DNA of 64,000 nt, from positions 8,945,501 to 9,009,500 of the forward strand of contig NC_084765.1 in the NCBI RefSeq assembly GCF_028858725.1, given 5' to 3'. The notes beneath the pieces were generated by a model that saw only the letters and a list, made by a program, of their open reading frames with translations, searched no databases and had not been told where the DNA came from. Shown in pieces: positions 37,801 to 52,594 of this stretch. The translations under genes were made by a program, and so were the position numbers. Positions within the stretch are counted from its first letter, which is position 1. Every line of letters starts with the position of its first letter. The stretch comes from Colius striatus (taxonomy: Eukaryota; Chordata; Aves; Coliiformes; Coliidae).

Positions 37801-40800
37801 TTGCTACCGTAGTTGCCAAAGATCTTCCATGACATTGAAACTTTTTAATCTTTAATAAGTGCAGGCTCTCCATTTTCAAATTTTCAGCACTCTAGATCAT
37901 TGTGAGTAATGAACATTTTGTCTACCTCTTACACAGGCATACTGTCTGGAAAGAACTCCAGACAATATCTATCCAGTCAGGCCAGTTTCTGAAAGTCATT
38001 TGACATATCAACCAAAATGTGCTCCAGTAACCACGGAAACAAACACACCCATTTGTGTAGTGTTAGTCTGAAAATTTACCGAAATATTTCATTAATTTTC
38101 CTGACTGTTCTAGCTGATAATGTGCCAAAAGGGATTTTGTTACTTATTTTCATACCTAATGGTTATTTATCTTAAAAAACAGTCTTCAAATCATCTGATC
38201 TTCTATTTCCAGTTACTTTATTTCCTGCATGACTGACTGTGGGCAGATTCTCATAAACTTATCTGTCCAGGCCCTTCAGATAACAATCTGAGGAAGAGGC
38301 GTCCTAATTAGAGCTGGTTTGAAAAGCTTTCAAATAAAAAAATAACTAACAGAACTGTCCTTGTTACTTTCAGTACCAGATGAAAGTTTGTTATCATACT
38401 CCTATCAACATGAAGAACCTTTTGGCCTTCAAAGAGTCTATCTGTGCCTATCATGAGAAAACATGCAGTACCCTTCTGCGTCGCTGAGGTTGAAATTTTC
38501 ACTGACATGAGCCACTTTGAATTACCATTACACAAGGGGAAGTTCACACAGGTTCTCAAGTCATGAACACTCTTCCCCTCTGCAGCACTAGACAAGAAGT
38601 TGCAGCAGTGGATGTATGTCCCCATTTTCTTGAAGTTAACATCCTTATAACATGGCAAGGTAGTAGCACATTTTCATCATACAAAGTCACCATTCCTATT
38701 GTCATGTAGCAGAGGAAACCAAGAAAGGCTTCTCCTTAAAGACGGTAATCTTATTTCACTACTACTGTCTGATTGTTACCTTTTTCGGAATCTTCTGAAG
38801 TTTTAAAATTCTGTTAGTGACACGTGAACATTTTCTTCATCAGAAAGTATGCAATGTCCACAAGAAAGGGCCTTCAAACTATGGATGCTAGATGCTGCTG
38901 CATTAAACATTATCATTGACATAGCTCACCCTAACTGTATGTTCTTTCCATACTTTCTCAAAATTAATAATTAAAACAGCAGCTTGGCTTCACTTTCAAC
39001 AATCAAAGCATTTTTCTTCTATGTCACAGAGAGAAAGACAGGCTTCTTTGACTCACACAACTGCAGCTCATTACAAAAGCCTTTGTGACTGTACAAAACC
39101 ATCTTGATTTCACCATGACTTCCTAACACAAATTCCATCACATCAGAAGCAGACATGACTGTAAAATGAGTGTCTTTAATAGTTCAGATCTCCTCTGAAA
39201 TACTCACAGCTCCTTTCTCTGAGGTATATCAGAAAGTGTTTCAGAGCTCCTTGAACTAAATTTTCCAACTTGGTTTGATTAATTAGTGTAGTCAGAACCC
39301 TCTTGCAAGACCAATATTACGTCTTAATTAATTGCCTAATGTTTCTTTTGCCTTGGGAAATTTGATTAATGGTCTTCAAATAAAACATCTGGTCATACAC
39401 AGAAGCAATCATTCACTCCTCTAATGGAGTATACAGATCATAAAGGTACAGGATTGGTGCAGATAATGTACATACAGCACACTGCTGCTGCTCCTGTGTC
39501 TGTTGTTTTAGCATGCAGTAGCCATTTTAGGTGATTTTCAGCCAAATGTCTTTCTGTGCTGGATGCATGGGCATTCAGTCCCATTCTTGGCTTCATATGT
39601 AAATTTGTGCAACTCCCAGCTTGCATTGGACAAAATATTCATACATCAAATTTTGTACAGACTGCCTTTTCAAAGCCTGTAGAAACTAATCTCTGAAACA
39701 ATCACAGGAAACAAACAAGAAACCATATTCTTCAAGCTTGACTTATCCTAGTCTTCTCTCAAGGATTTTCTGTCTAGCATCCTGATTTCTTTTTTCTTCA
39801 GCAAGCTAGTCCAGTTCCATTATATTTACATAGAGCAAAAATACTGAGTTGTCAATAAAAATCAGTTTTCACTATTTTATCAGGTCTTAGCACTTCTGCA
39901 CAGAATGATTTGGATGACCCTGTATGTTCACATAGAGCTCTTCCACCCAACCATCTGTTAGAGTATGCCCATGACTGCTCACACAGGTGCACCTGTGACT
40001 CAGCCCAGTTTATAGTTTCATCTAAAATAGTGACATTTCTATCTGTCCAAGGTGAGTAGTAGGTTACTCAGCTCAGCATGAAAATCATACAGAAAATTCC
40101 TCTGCAATATTTCATTAGATCTGATAGAACTGAGATTGTGCATTGTATGTATCCAAAATGGGTTAGTAATGTTTACAATGGGAAAGTCTTGCTCAAGATA
40201 GCTTCCAGAACATTTTCAGTCTCTCAAAAGCAGGTTTTTATCACTAAACTGCAGTCCTTATTCCTCTAAATTTGAAGCATTTGAAAAAGGCCACTTAAGA
40301 GCTTGGTCTATTTGCCAAGGAAGCATACTACTAGAAATCTATTAGTAGCACTAGTAGTAGTATTAAACTCTGGTATCTTTGACAAAGTGTCTTAAATTCA
40401 GAATTGAGTTTTTATATTCTAATTTTTAAAATGAGATTTGAGAGTCAAGTCTTGGGCCCTAACTTTCAAGTTAAAAATCACAGTGTTTTGTGTCCTCACA
40501 GACTTTAATCAATATGTCACTCACTAGAACTTGCTCTAAATATCTCCAAATGCTTGTGAAAAAATAAAAATATTTTCAAAATCAGAAAAAGATTAATTAA
40601 AACTAAAATAACATTTCTTCCCCTATATATGTTATTGTTCACAATGAACAGTCATAAAATATTTGGAGATCCCTCACTACAAACAGACACATAGTGCACT
40701 CGTGCAATGTATTGTGGTTATTAAATACCATGTGAGATTCTGAGAAAATAACAAGTTCTCATACTCACTACTTTTAACCACATTGTTATGTATTCACCTT

Positions 40801-43800
40801 CTGAAGGAATGAGTTATATTTGTATATATCACAAAAAAAAAAAAAAAGAACAGAAAGCAAAGATCAGTGCTCTACTTAGAAGCATCAATATACTCGTATC
40901 TTTTCCAGGCTAGACATCGAAAAGAAATATCATTCACTTAATGGGCATTTACATATGTCCCCCTGGTACAAATCTTTAATAATTCATAGTAATGCATTTC
41001 TAAAATAATTTTTCAGAGAGACTTGTGGGAGCTATTCTGGATAAAGGATGGCATCTTCATCTTCTGAGACTGAAAACCTGAAAAAGCAGTCAACAAATGA
41101 TGAAGTCATATGTTGGACTCAAGACAAAATGAAGAGTAGAAGATACTACGTAAGGTAATGGCTGTTAAGCTATTTAGAGTGCTTTCAACTGACAGTATCC
41201 ATTTTTTAATCCTTCTGACCTGAAGAAGACAAATTATGAGATACTTATTTGAGGTAGTCCGTGATCAGTCATGTCTGAAGCACTCAGGACAGAAAATGTC
41301 AGTGTTTATTTTTGTCTAAATTAGTTTGAAAGACATCTGAGAGGTAAAAGATCATCAAGGTCTATCCCATGATGGATATTCCACTCTGATTTCTCTATGG
41401 CATTCCCTGAATAATGAAAGAAAAGACAAAACATATTGGAGATCTGTGGCAAAACTTTAAAAAGTAAGAGGGGAAAGTGTCTATACTTACTGGCTCAACA
41501 GCAGAAGAACATTTGTTTAGTAAACTAAATTCATATGTAAAACCACTTTGATACAGAAGGTTGGTCCAACTGGCAGTCAAAAGAGCCCATAGGGCAGCTC
41601 AACTTGGCTCATTAACTGTGTCAGAGGAGGCAAGATTGCAAACGAGACTCAACAGAAGAATGTGTAGTGGCAGTCCAAGAACAGACACTCAGACACAGCA
41701 GGTCATGGTACAGCCTATTCATAGAGGCCAAAACAAGAGCCAGCTCCACAGTTGGAAAAGATAGGCCCATGCTGGTAGATGGCATAAAGATTGCAACGAT
41801 AACCAACTGTGAAGCAAAGCCAAAATGAAGTCATAATAAAGAAAAGCAATCAGGCATTTGTGAAAGAGAAAACAAACAATCTTTTATCTATCATTCTCTT
41901 GTTTCAGGGCTGTACCTGCTGTGTGATTCCTATATCATATATTCTTCTTTCCTGATAATATGTTAAAAAGAAAATTAAATGTTGAAAAACACTGCAACAA
42001 ATTATTGCACTCCCACAAATCTTTAAAACATCCCTGTCAAAGTCCATCACTGTTTGGTTATTGTATTGCAGATTCCATCCTGTGCTGTTAACTACATTTA
42101 AATTTGTGGGATATAAAAATCTTGCACACAATTTGGTATCTCTCACTTAAGCCAGTGATTAATTAATATTATAAACATTATTACATATGAAAGCAAACAA
42201 TTAACTTCCATTCTGTCTTTGTTTTCAGATTCATTATGCTTAATATGAGGGCAGACTTCTATGCTTTTTCACTGTAAAGTCTATTAGAAAACAGTAAATT
42301 ATATGTAATATGAAAATGGACCTACTGAATGTATTTTGAATTTCCTGCTGGTAATTGTTATTATCCAAACATCATATAATACACCCTTCACTGAACAGCA
42401 GCAGAATGTAGCTTTTAACTCAAATTGTTGAGACTGTGTTTAGCAAAGAGTGAGTAGTAAATTATTCGGCTTACTTATTATTCAGATTATGCATTACACA
42501 AACATTTCCTATTCTATTAATTAATAATTTGAAAACTATTCAATGCAGAAAGCTGAAAAGAAGCTGCTTTTCAGAATTTTATTGTTTCATGAGCAGAATG
42601 TAAAATTGAATTGCAAAGTTGCACACTTATTTCCTAACAAATAAACACGTAGCCTTCCTACTCAACACTTCTGCTGTGCAGCGTCCCTATCCCTGCTCTG
42701 TCCTGGCTGCCAGCTTTTTACAGGAGCCAGACTAAAAATAATCTAAATGCTAACATCTAATTGATCACCTGACGTATCACATGCTACCTTATTTTGTACA
42801 TTAACACAACCTCATTGTAATATATGTGCAAAAGCTGGCAAATAACTAATATTATTGTAGCTAAAATAGTCTAAGGATATAAGTCAGGCAAAATTTACTG
42901 GGAGACATATTTATTAAATCAAGTGACACAGCTGGCAAAAAAAAAACCCAACATGCAAGCTTTCAAATAAGTTTCTTAGTTAATTATTGTGCATATACAT
43001 GTACATGCACACAGGCCAAGCAGATGGAGTTTAAAAAGCACAGAACACATATCTATGTCCAAATTTAGTCTTTTTTATTCCAATTTTACAGTAAAATTCA
43101 CATCTTTCAGAAATTTCTGAGATGGCAGCACTACCTCAGATGTATTATAATCAGTTCTGGGAGAACTGAGATACTTTAGCCTCCATAGGGAGTGCTGAGA
43201 ATTAAAAGCCACAATCTGTCCAGCTCCCTCTGTTTGCCAGTTTTAATTAAATAGACTTTCACAATTTATACTTTTTCCACAATATTTTGCATACAATTAA
43301 GGTTCTTTTAAAATTAACTTATCAAAACACGCTTGTCTTCTATTTATAGTACGACAGGAGTTCTGTTTGTTTAATTTAGTACCCAAGAGTTCATACTGAA
43401 GATTGACATTTGAGATTACAACAAACTATTTGTTTGAAAACTGTAAACTGGCAGACATTCCTGACATTAAGATAGATGCACCAGAACTACATTCTGCTCA
43501 CTGTTTTCTGACAGTATAAAAAGTATGTTAACTTATAAATAAAAGATTTAACCATGCTTGTGATTGCAAAATTTATGACTGTTCCTGCAAGTGTGTGTGG
43601 TCCAGTGGAATTCAACTCCCTGAATCAATCTTTTACAAACACACAATAAACTTCCTTCAGGCAAGGGAGCTGGTATTTTATTTATGAATATATAGTTAAT
43701 ATTACAAGCAGCTACAAAAGGGAAGAAAAAGAAAATTAGAACATGTGAAGCATCAAGACATTCCAAAATAGGTAAGCATAAATAAAAAAAAATTCTATTG

Positions 43801-46800
43801 AAGAATCATTCTTTACTGGATACTATTCAGAAAATTTCTCATTTTTTGATTTAAAAAAATGATACTTTTACGATGGCAATACATTGGCATATGATATAGT
43901 TCATGTTCATCAACACTCCTTCCCATACCATTTCTAGCTGCATTATTCTCACAAAGACATTACACAAATACAAAAGTAAATGATGGAAATTTTGGCAGGT
44001 TTGTACAAATTCCTTAACTTGGTTCTCAAGATACTAAAGGATTAGAGAAAGCTGCAGGAGGGGAGCCTGCAGACATCAAAGCTGTCCTGACTAAACTGCA
44101 TCACCTAAAAAGGTTGAACTCAAGTGAAAAGGAAAAAGAAAACTGAAAAGAGTGCCAGATCCAGGGATAATGAACCTTTATTTCAACAGCATAAGCAGGA
44201 TTGAAGTCAGAGAGGTGTAAAGTTCAACTTATGGGACATTAGTCCTGAAAATGGTGGTGGGATAAAATCCATGTAAAAAAAATCGAAATTTACTCAATAG
44301 ACGTCTAGAGAATATTTACCATCTCAGAAATATTTCCTAACTTCACAGTTACTTAAAAATATAATACCATGAGAAGATTGTTTATCCTAAGGACTTAAAT
44401 CCCACATAAACTATCTGCACATAGCTCTATATTAAACTATCTCATGACATTTTCTCCGTGTGCATGTGAACTGTTCAAACCAGAAATCAATCATTATATA
44501 CATACACTTGTGATCCAGAACCATATTTTCTGAATAACTAATCACCAGTTAACCCTAGTAACCTGCAATGCTATGCTTAAAACAGAACTCCATTCTCATT
44601 TCATGCTTGACTGTAACCTTGACTATGAGGCTGCAGAATTTCCCCTTGCCCCCAGTGCTACTCTAAGTAAATCCCATTTGATATTATCAAAAGAAAAATT
44701 TCATTAGTGAACCATCACACATATGTCACAATCTGGGAAAAAAAGATAGTTCACAGCTATTCTACAGTACCAAGGATATTGCTGCAGAGAAAGAAGTATA
44801 TCATACTAATCAGGTACTTGTGGAAACTGTTTCTCATGGAGTATAAACTGGCAATTGCTACATGAAATAATTATGATAGATGTTTGGGAGTAAATTAAAA
44901 TTCTTCTCTAAGCATTAATCTGTGCAAAAATGCTGCTGGGCAAACTGATTTTCCATATGCATTTTCCACTTTGGCTACATTTAGTTAGATTGCAGAGGAT
45001 TTGAAATTTCTCATGGTATGATGTTCTTTGAAAACAGGTAATTGGGATAGCACAGCTTGTGGAGCTTTTGAGCAGTACGAATACAAGCAAATGTTTTGTT
45101 TGTATCATCAGTATTGTAAAATCTTTGCACAGCTTTTAAAGTTTATTAGCCTAGTTGTAGACAAAAACACTAGGTAATTAGGCATGTAAAAAAGACTCTC
45201 AAGTGTACAATTGTATTCCCAATAACTACTTTGGAAACAAGTCTGTAATAGCACTCAGTGGTCTGTGGCATCCTTCATCCAAAGTGCATTTCACCTATCA
45301 TGTTTATGACTGAAATGCAGCAACCATGAAAAAAGTAACAACTTGTTTAATAACGACAAGCAACCAGGTAAAGTTTAGATGGAGAAAGGAAAATGGGTTC
45401 CAACTCATTTCAGCCAATGGCAACTTCAAGAAGAAAGAAATTATTGAGTTCACTTTTATTAGACCATCTAGCTCGAGCTACTCTTCATGCTACAAAGCAC
45501 ATAGGTGGATCTGCAATTAATGCTAAGTAGACAACAAGTTTTATCTAAGAGGTACCTCTTTTGATGTCGTACCATCCACTAACAGCTAACATACCAGATC
45601 AAGACAGTTTACAGGTGTGCATATATCCTTTTAAAATAACTGAGGTGATCTACATTAATATTTAGTCTGGATTTGAGTCCAGGTTTGTACCCTACCTCAC
45701 AGGCCACCTTGGCAGCTATGCTTAGTGCACTGATGGTTTTGCAACTGTTTGCTCAGAGGAGAGTCAGCATGACCAACTCAACAGAAGTTTAATTTTCTAT
45801 GCAGTTAATGGGTTTTAAGAGGCAGGACTTTTACTTCCTGCCCTTATATGACACCATAAACTGTTCTTGTTTCAATTTCAAAGGCAAACAGGTTACCTTA
45901 ATTTGTGGATGGTTTTAGTCTCTTTCACTGTACAGAACAAAAGTAAACAATGAAATCCGTTACAAGTAGCAACTGAGGGGCCACAATACTAGTAGTCCAG
46001 TGTCCATTACCTCCCTCCTGAGACAAGAACCTGCTCGTCCTAAACTGAAACAGTTGCTGAAGGTCAGGACCAGGACCATTGCTGGGCCAAAGCTTAGATC
46101 TCACAGTTGGGTCACACATGCAGTATAAACATCACCAACAATTTCATGTCCCTTGGCTGTGTATGAAAAAATTTGCTGCATCCCATTTAACTGCTGACAA
46201 TCACTGGATCACATTCCCATTTTTCTACACTTGGCAGAATTATCTGCATATATTATAATATACAGAGGGCACAGGTTTGACCATCTGGCCATAGATGTCA
46301 AACTGAGCCATTTTCCAGTGGCAGCACCTGTTTTTTCTGCAAAAAGCAGTATGTTTGCAGCTTTGGGCCTGTTAGATGGTAGGACTACAGATGCGTTATC
46401 TGGGCTGCCAGATCTTCTTGCATTGATTTCTTTTGATTAATCTTTAACTCTCTGGTGTCTTGTTTGTTTGTAAGACAATGTACAAGCATATTTGTTTGGT
46501 AAAGATTTAATAAGGAGCTAAAGCTTATCCTATGTCTTTCTCCATGTTTGCTATATCACATTCATCCATCTGATACTTGAGCCAAAACTATGACATTAGA
46601 GATGGTTATGGAAATGCTCAGCACTTGAAAGAAGATCTCTTAGCTTCCAACACGTTTATAAAGCAACAATTCCCACACCAGCATCACTTTTTACTTGGTC
46701 CAAGGGGTCTCTTGTCTGAGTAATAGGTATACATACTTTAGACATATGGAGAAAAGAAAACTGGGGTCAAACACAATTCAGTTGTTTTGAAAGGCAAAAC

Positions 46801-49800
46801 TATTTGCGGACTGTCATTATATGAAAGAAAGAAAGAAAGGAAAAGGATATCCTTCAAACAGATTACAAAGCTGTCTATACCTTTTAATGTCACACATCAC
46901 ACATGAACAAAAGTTAGTTCCTTAAGAGAGAGTTCCAATAAAACAAAACATGAAACCCAGAATTAAAGACTGAAGTCTCTGTAAAGTCTCTGCAGAAACC
47001 TGCCATAAGATTTTTCATACATTCTAAATAATTTCTTTCGGTCAGATATTAGTAAATGACACATGTACTTAAGAGTTTAGAGGACCAGTAATTAGCTTGT
47101 AACAGAGACCAGGAAAAAAGTCACTAAAAAGAAGCTAGTGGACAAGTCTAATTTGTCACTTGTAACATATCAGGCAATAACATCTTTTTTAAAGAGAAAT
47201 AGATACATACATAGATATATATAGATAATTTTGTCAAAGAATCAAAAAGGATATACGTAACACCTATTCATATATTAACATTAACACAGCCCATAGGAAG
47301 ATAAACAAAGTCTCTGCCTAACTCTGCCATGGCAACACGGCACATGCAATTGCTTACCCAACTGTGTTCATGGGCCCAGTACAATGACAATTCTAGAGAC
47401 ACTGTACAATCTTTCTGCCAGAGGTAGAAGTGAACAGAGCAGACAGTGAGTTTGTGGTAGAGCATTTGAACGCAATATTCACATATCATATGCAGAAAAG
47501 GGAATATCTTGTTATTATACCAGCAGGCCTAAAAGATGCAGTAGTATGCTAGCTCCCTAATGCCAGGAATAAATATGTCCCATTGGAAAACTGTACTGAT
47601 TCAAGTGCAGAAAAGATATCCCTCATGTACAGATGCTGCTTGTCCTCTGTTGCAGAGATCCACAGCAGGAATTTTATGTTTGAACATATGGACGAGTTAG
47701 TCATGCCCTATCTACTCAGAGAAACAAACAGAGCCAAGCTGGATAGCTTGCAGGGCAGAACAGCTATTTTTCAGCTTTTTTCCTACATCCCAGTAAAAGG
47801 GCACAATAGTGGCACTGAATTTCTATTTTAATCAGTTATTAGAAACAGTTTCTGATTGTCTGGCTAACTGAGGGCTAGAGAGATGGAAATTTTACCACAT
47901 GCTATGTATTACCAAATGGACTCAGTCTTTTTGGCTTTCTTCTTAAGGAAAGTGTTTTGCCTTTTTTCCTAAGAAAATACTCTGTGGGTTGCTTATTTTT
48001 ATGACAAGACTGAATTGTCTTCAGCAAAAGCTCACATTTCAAACCACACAAATTCAGTATGCACTAAGGCCTGGCAGGTCAAAGGGAATAGATCAAATCC
48101 ACTTGGTACAACATCGTAGAATGTTATATGCTGTGCATAGATAAATGTGACATTTTTCCTGGATGGAGATAATTAATTTCAGTGATACAACAAAGCTTGA
48201 GGAACAGATTCAATACATACATAGATAGCACTGCTAAACAACAGGCTGACTTTTGAAGAAGAATTAAAGAAATGGTTATCTATTGTTCATGACAGTTTAA
48301 CAAGTTTATGTCCTTTTCAATCAGCATAGTGCATGTGCTTTATTGTTCATCGTGAACAGGCACTGGGACCACCTCATCTGATACGCTGACTTTCAAATGT
48401 GATAGCTCTAACCTGAGAGAGAGGATAAAGGCCACAAAATCCATTCATTGCAAATATGCTATGCTCAGAGTTCACTTCCTGTTGGTTTGGAAGATACTGT
48501 TTCTAAACTGGAAAATTTGTGAACTGTATTCATTTCCAGAGATTCAGTGTAGCATAACATGAAGCTTATATTAAATGAATATATGAAAGTGTCTTGACAT
48601 GATGAAGCTTTGAAAAATGTCACTTTCAGAAGTTGCACAGCTGACTGCTCTGCAGGTCCAGCTGATATGCCCTCTCCTCAACCTGGAGCTTGTCTGTCAG
48701 GAGATTTCTCCAAATTAATGCTCAGATTAAAATGTATCAAAAAACCTTGCTCTCCTATTATGTACTTATTGTGCTCAGATCTTCCTGCTTTGCACCATAA
48801 TTACTAATAGTTTATTTTGCTTAGATGTTCTGGCATGCATCAGGGACAAATTTGAGATCATAAACAGGTTGGCAGAAATATAGAATAGAAATAAAAAAGA
48901 TTGAAGAGATGAAATTTCTTTTTCATAGCAGATTAGAGAGAGACAGAAATCTATACCTGTAGCTCTCCATTTAAAGTCAGAGCATGTCTCTTTGTCTGAC
49001 TTTCTGAATTCAGTTCTTAATTTTGAATTCATCTAGAGAAGTAGGTTTAAAGACTGTAAAAATTTTACCATCTTTTCCAGAAGTAGAAATCTCAAGACTC
49101 TCATGTAGAAATCTGAGAATACAGCAGGCCTCATTAATCTTGAGACCAGGATTCAGATGATAGCAAGCAGATATAAATAGCAAGAAAAATAATCACAGAT
49201 ATTTTCTTCTTTAATAATATTTTTGGGTTTTTTAAAAAATATTTTAAATTATCCCTTATTTTTAAGCATGACTCCTGAGTTTGGGCTTTGCCTTGCTTCT
49301 TTTATCGGACTCATTTTTATTGGTAATGTGAAAAAACCAGCAAAACAGATTTCAACCATTCTCATCAAATTCTGCATGGCCCCTTCAGGGCCTTTTATGT
49401 CCTAGTTCTCCTAGCGCATAGACATTTTCCCATCTTTTAGGTTTTGGGTAGATTTAATTAGACACTTGCTAGCATACCTCTGTTCTATTCAGCTCAAGTT
49501 CCTGGTACTGTAGCGATCACCACAATCTCTGAACATGTCATCAGCAATCACTTGGAATTTTAATGTAGGGTCAGAGTTTTAGTTTTAAACAATATAACTG
49601 AGGAGTCTTGAATGTGCTGCTGTAGTCTCAGAGCACATTAACCTCTTACAAACTCTCTTCATATCTGCCCATGAACTACAAAAGTGTGCATTATTCATCA
49701 TCAGCAAAGACATTTTTTCCACCAGTTAGTGGCATTTAGTCATTTCAAACGGAAAGTTAGTTAACAAGGTATATACAGAACCCTTCTCTCTTCTTTGCAA

Positions 49801-50444
49801 CATGTAGGCACACAGGTTATAAATCCATCTCTTCAGTGCAATAGTAACTGAAACAAAACTGAAATATGATGAAATGCTGTAATATCAGTGTCTACTACAA
49901 TAATAATAATAATAAAATCATCACTGTAGGCATGTAAAATTTTTAAAATATCTTTTCAGGGTTTCACCCTGATAAGTTTCATTATGATATTTAATAGTCA
50001 TGCATCACCCCCAAAATACCTGTTTCAGAAATAAATATAACCAAAAAAGCATACTTGGCATTGGTGATTGAATTGAGCTGGGCAATTGACATCATAATTT
50101 CCTGTAAATACTCTGAGTTTAAAACAATGTCATTGTAATGAACATGAATACACAAGAAAAACAAGTTTTAGTGAGAATATTCATGAGGAGATTTGACACT
50201 GTAAAAGAAACCAAAAGCAGTAAAAATTTTAATATTGATTTATATTGAATTGTACACTTCTAAGTCTGTTTCGTTTCAGAGTCACAGAAATTGAAGCTTT
50301 GAGGTATGGTGGGTCAATGATCAATGAAACATGTAACTCTGGGTTTTACGACAAACAAATAAGCCATTCAAAATAATAAGCAATGGTTAATTTTTACATC
50401 AGAGTATTTCATGATCTGTGTCCAGATGAAGTTCTGTGGATTAG
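31821..50444. other. Long stretch without recognised genes
   Basis: About 18.6 kb with only simple sequence: A-rich stretches near 36779-36826, A15 at 40833-40847, a GAAA run near 46825 and an AAT run near 49899-49914. Somewhat less AT-rich patches near 41545-41765 and 45925-46440 carry open frames of 61-69 codons without recognised domains. The minus-strand frame 38308-38658 (116 codons) also matches nothing I know. Confidence 0.6.
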
Positions 50445-50773
50445 TTCAATACTTAAAGGCAGCCTACAGGAAAACTGGGAACAGGATTTTTAGGAGGGCC
50501 TGTAGCAACAGAACAAGGGGTAATGGTTTTAACTTAAAGAGGGTAGACAGTCTAGATATAAGGAAGACTGAGGTTTTTTCAACAAGGAGGCTGGTAAAAG
50601 ACTGGAATAAGTTGCCTAGAGAAGTTGTAGATGCTCTGTTCTTGGAAACAGCCAAAGTCAGGTTGGATGAGGCTCTGAGCCCTTCTCAGATGTCCTTGGT
50701 CATGGCAGGGGGGTTGGACTAGATGACTTTTAAAGGTTTCTTCCAATCCCAGCTATTCTATGATTCTATGATT
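50445..50773 (+). mobile_element. CR1 LINE 3' portion, plus strand
   Basis: The element contains the end of CR1 ORF2: TACTTAAAGGCAGCCTACAG, GAACAAGGGGTAATGG, then DIRKTEVFSTRRLVKDWNKL and LPREVVDAL in translation, then GGTTGGATGAGGCTCTGAGC, GGTTGGACTAGATGAC and the tail ATTCTATGATTCTATGATT. A 103-codon open frame at 50411-50722 runs over it but begins in flanking DNA. It is not a host gene. Confidence 0.92.
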
Positions 50774-50790
50774 AAACTTGCTCTAGCTAT

Positions 50791-51022
50791 AAATCATGGA
50801 ATTGTAGATGAATTGGGTTGGGTGGGATGTTAAAGATCACCTGGATCATCCAACTTCCCTGCAATAGGCAGGGAAACCTTCCTCTACACCAGATTGCTCA
50901 AAGCCCCATCCAACCTGGCCTTGAACACTTCCAGGGATGGGGCATTCACAACCTCTCTGGGCAATATGTTTTAGTACCTCACTACCCTCACAGGGAAGAA
51001 CTTGTTCCTAATATCTAATCTA
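50791..51022 (-). mobile_element. CR1 LINE 3' portion, minus strand
   Basis: On the plus strand it reads AATCATGGAATTGTAG, TTGGGTTGGGTGGGATGTTA, AAGATCACCTGGATCATCC, CCATCCAACCTGGCCTTGA, ACACTTCCAGGGATGGGG, ACAACCTCTCTGGGCAA and TTCCTAATATCTAATCTAAA, which is a CR1 3' end in reverse. It lies tail-to-tail with the copy at 50445-50773, 17 bases apart. Confidence 0.93.
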
Positions 51023-52454
51023 AAACAGTACAAATAAAACAAGGATTTATTTTGTCTTTTTTATCTTGGTCTTCATAAGATACTGGATATTCCAAGCTCC
51101 TGCTCATTCCAGGAAGCACTGGCTTTTACCATTTTGGAAGGCACATACCCCTAACTCTTGTGAGCTTTTCACTTCATCAGCAGATTGCTAAAGCCTACTA
51201 GCACCTGGCTTACTAATAGCTTTCCACTCACGTATGTCTCTGTCATTTTGGACCATCTGAACCATACTTCTTTCTGTATGTTTTATTCCATTCAGAATTT
51301 GGAAAGGGTTTGTATCAGTGAAGTTTGCTTTTCAATTCCAAGGACTTGAGAGCCGCCTAGTGGAGGCCTCTGTTTGAATCCCAACACTCAACGGAGTCCT
51401 TTTTTACTACAGAATACATTCCTTATTGCTATTACTCTCGCAATTCTTCTTATAGCTGAACATCACATAAAGACCTCAGTTGGACTTCATACGTCTGTCT
51501 TCTTTACAGAATATAAGTCATCCAATATAAGTCATTCTCTAAGATACAAAACTGAAAATCATTTTTTTCTAAAAATGTTTTACTTCCCACTGTGACAAAA
51601 ATATCTTCTAACCTCACAGATCTCAGCATTAGATAACTTCATCAAGTAGTGGCCAGTACTAACGAGGAACTTAATTCTTTGGATCCAAGTGTGAACAAAG
51701 TTAGAAAATATACAAGACATTGATACACTATATATATTATTAACACAAAACACCATCAATGCCAAATTAGACATCTATAAACTAAACAAAAATGCCTTCA
51801 AAACAAAAATCCCATTATTTCAGATAGTTATCTCTTTCCCTCTTGTTTTGTTTATAAGACATTTGATTACTGATCACGAGATGCAAAAGCACAAGGCACA
51901 CATGCATTGAAGTATTACTGATACATCAGGCTGAGGACCAGTTACTCTAATGCATGTATAAAGACAGTAACATAGAAAGCTGTAAATCACACTATGTCTC
52001 TAATGTTTTCTTTTCATCTATCTATTCTTGCTTTACACAGAGAGGTTAACTAGAGATGAAAAACATAATCGACCCTGTTTTAAGTCAGTCTGAACTTCAG
52101 GAGTAAAACCTGATGTATATGTGTACTAATTAGATCTAAGAGACAGTAGTGTGGGCTTCCCATATTTTTTAGGGTTGTAATAATATCAGTAACAGGCATT
52201 AGGTGAACACTCGTTGCTCAGTAAAAGGCAGGAAAGAAGGGTAAGGGATTCAGGGATGTTTCCAAGGCTCAGAAAGAAAAATGTCAGACTGGGTTTACAA
52301 AGCACACTGGGAGTCTATCACAGTCACAGGCACGGACAGACCCAGCAATGACACAATGTGGTTTATGTGTTAGGGCTCTGGTGAGACAACAAAACATGTC
52401 TTGTGATTCCTGTGAGAGACTGTGGCATGCCTAAAAGAAGCCACAATGGGACTA

Positions 52455-52594
52455 GAGGTAAGACAGAGGTAAGACAAAGAATTGAGGTAAGACCTGGAAC
52501 AGGAAGTTACAGCAGTGATGTGGAAGAACTGGTGATCTGCAAAAAATCAGAGATAAGGTAAAGAACTGATAAGGTAAGGATAAGGTAAAGAACT
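52455..52594. repeat. Cluster of short GGTAAGAC / GGTAAAGAACT repeats
   Basis: GAGGTAAGAC occurs at 52455-52464, 52466-52475 and 52484-52493. GATAAGGTAA(A/G)G occurs three times from 52552 to 52590, two of them continuing as AAGAACT. The copies are imperfect and spaced irregularly, like a decaying minisatellite. Confidence 0.75.

Noticed and set aside
38308..38658. 116-codon minus-strand open frame, considered as a transposon or retrocopy fragment
   Set aside because: No motif of any transposase, integrase or reverse transcriptase could be recognised, and no poly-A tail or terminal repeats were seen.
40833..40847. A15 tract as a sign of a processed pseudogene
   Set aside because: The upstream DNA shows no protein-like frame and no target-site duplication was evident.
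50411..50722. 103-codon open frame as a host gene
   Set aside because: Most of it is CR1 ORF2 C-terminus, and the first dozen codons are flanking DNA.
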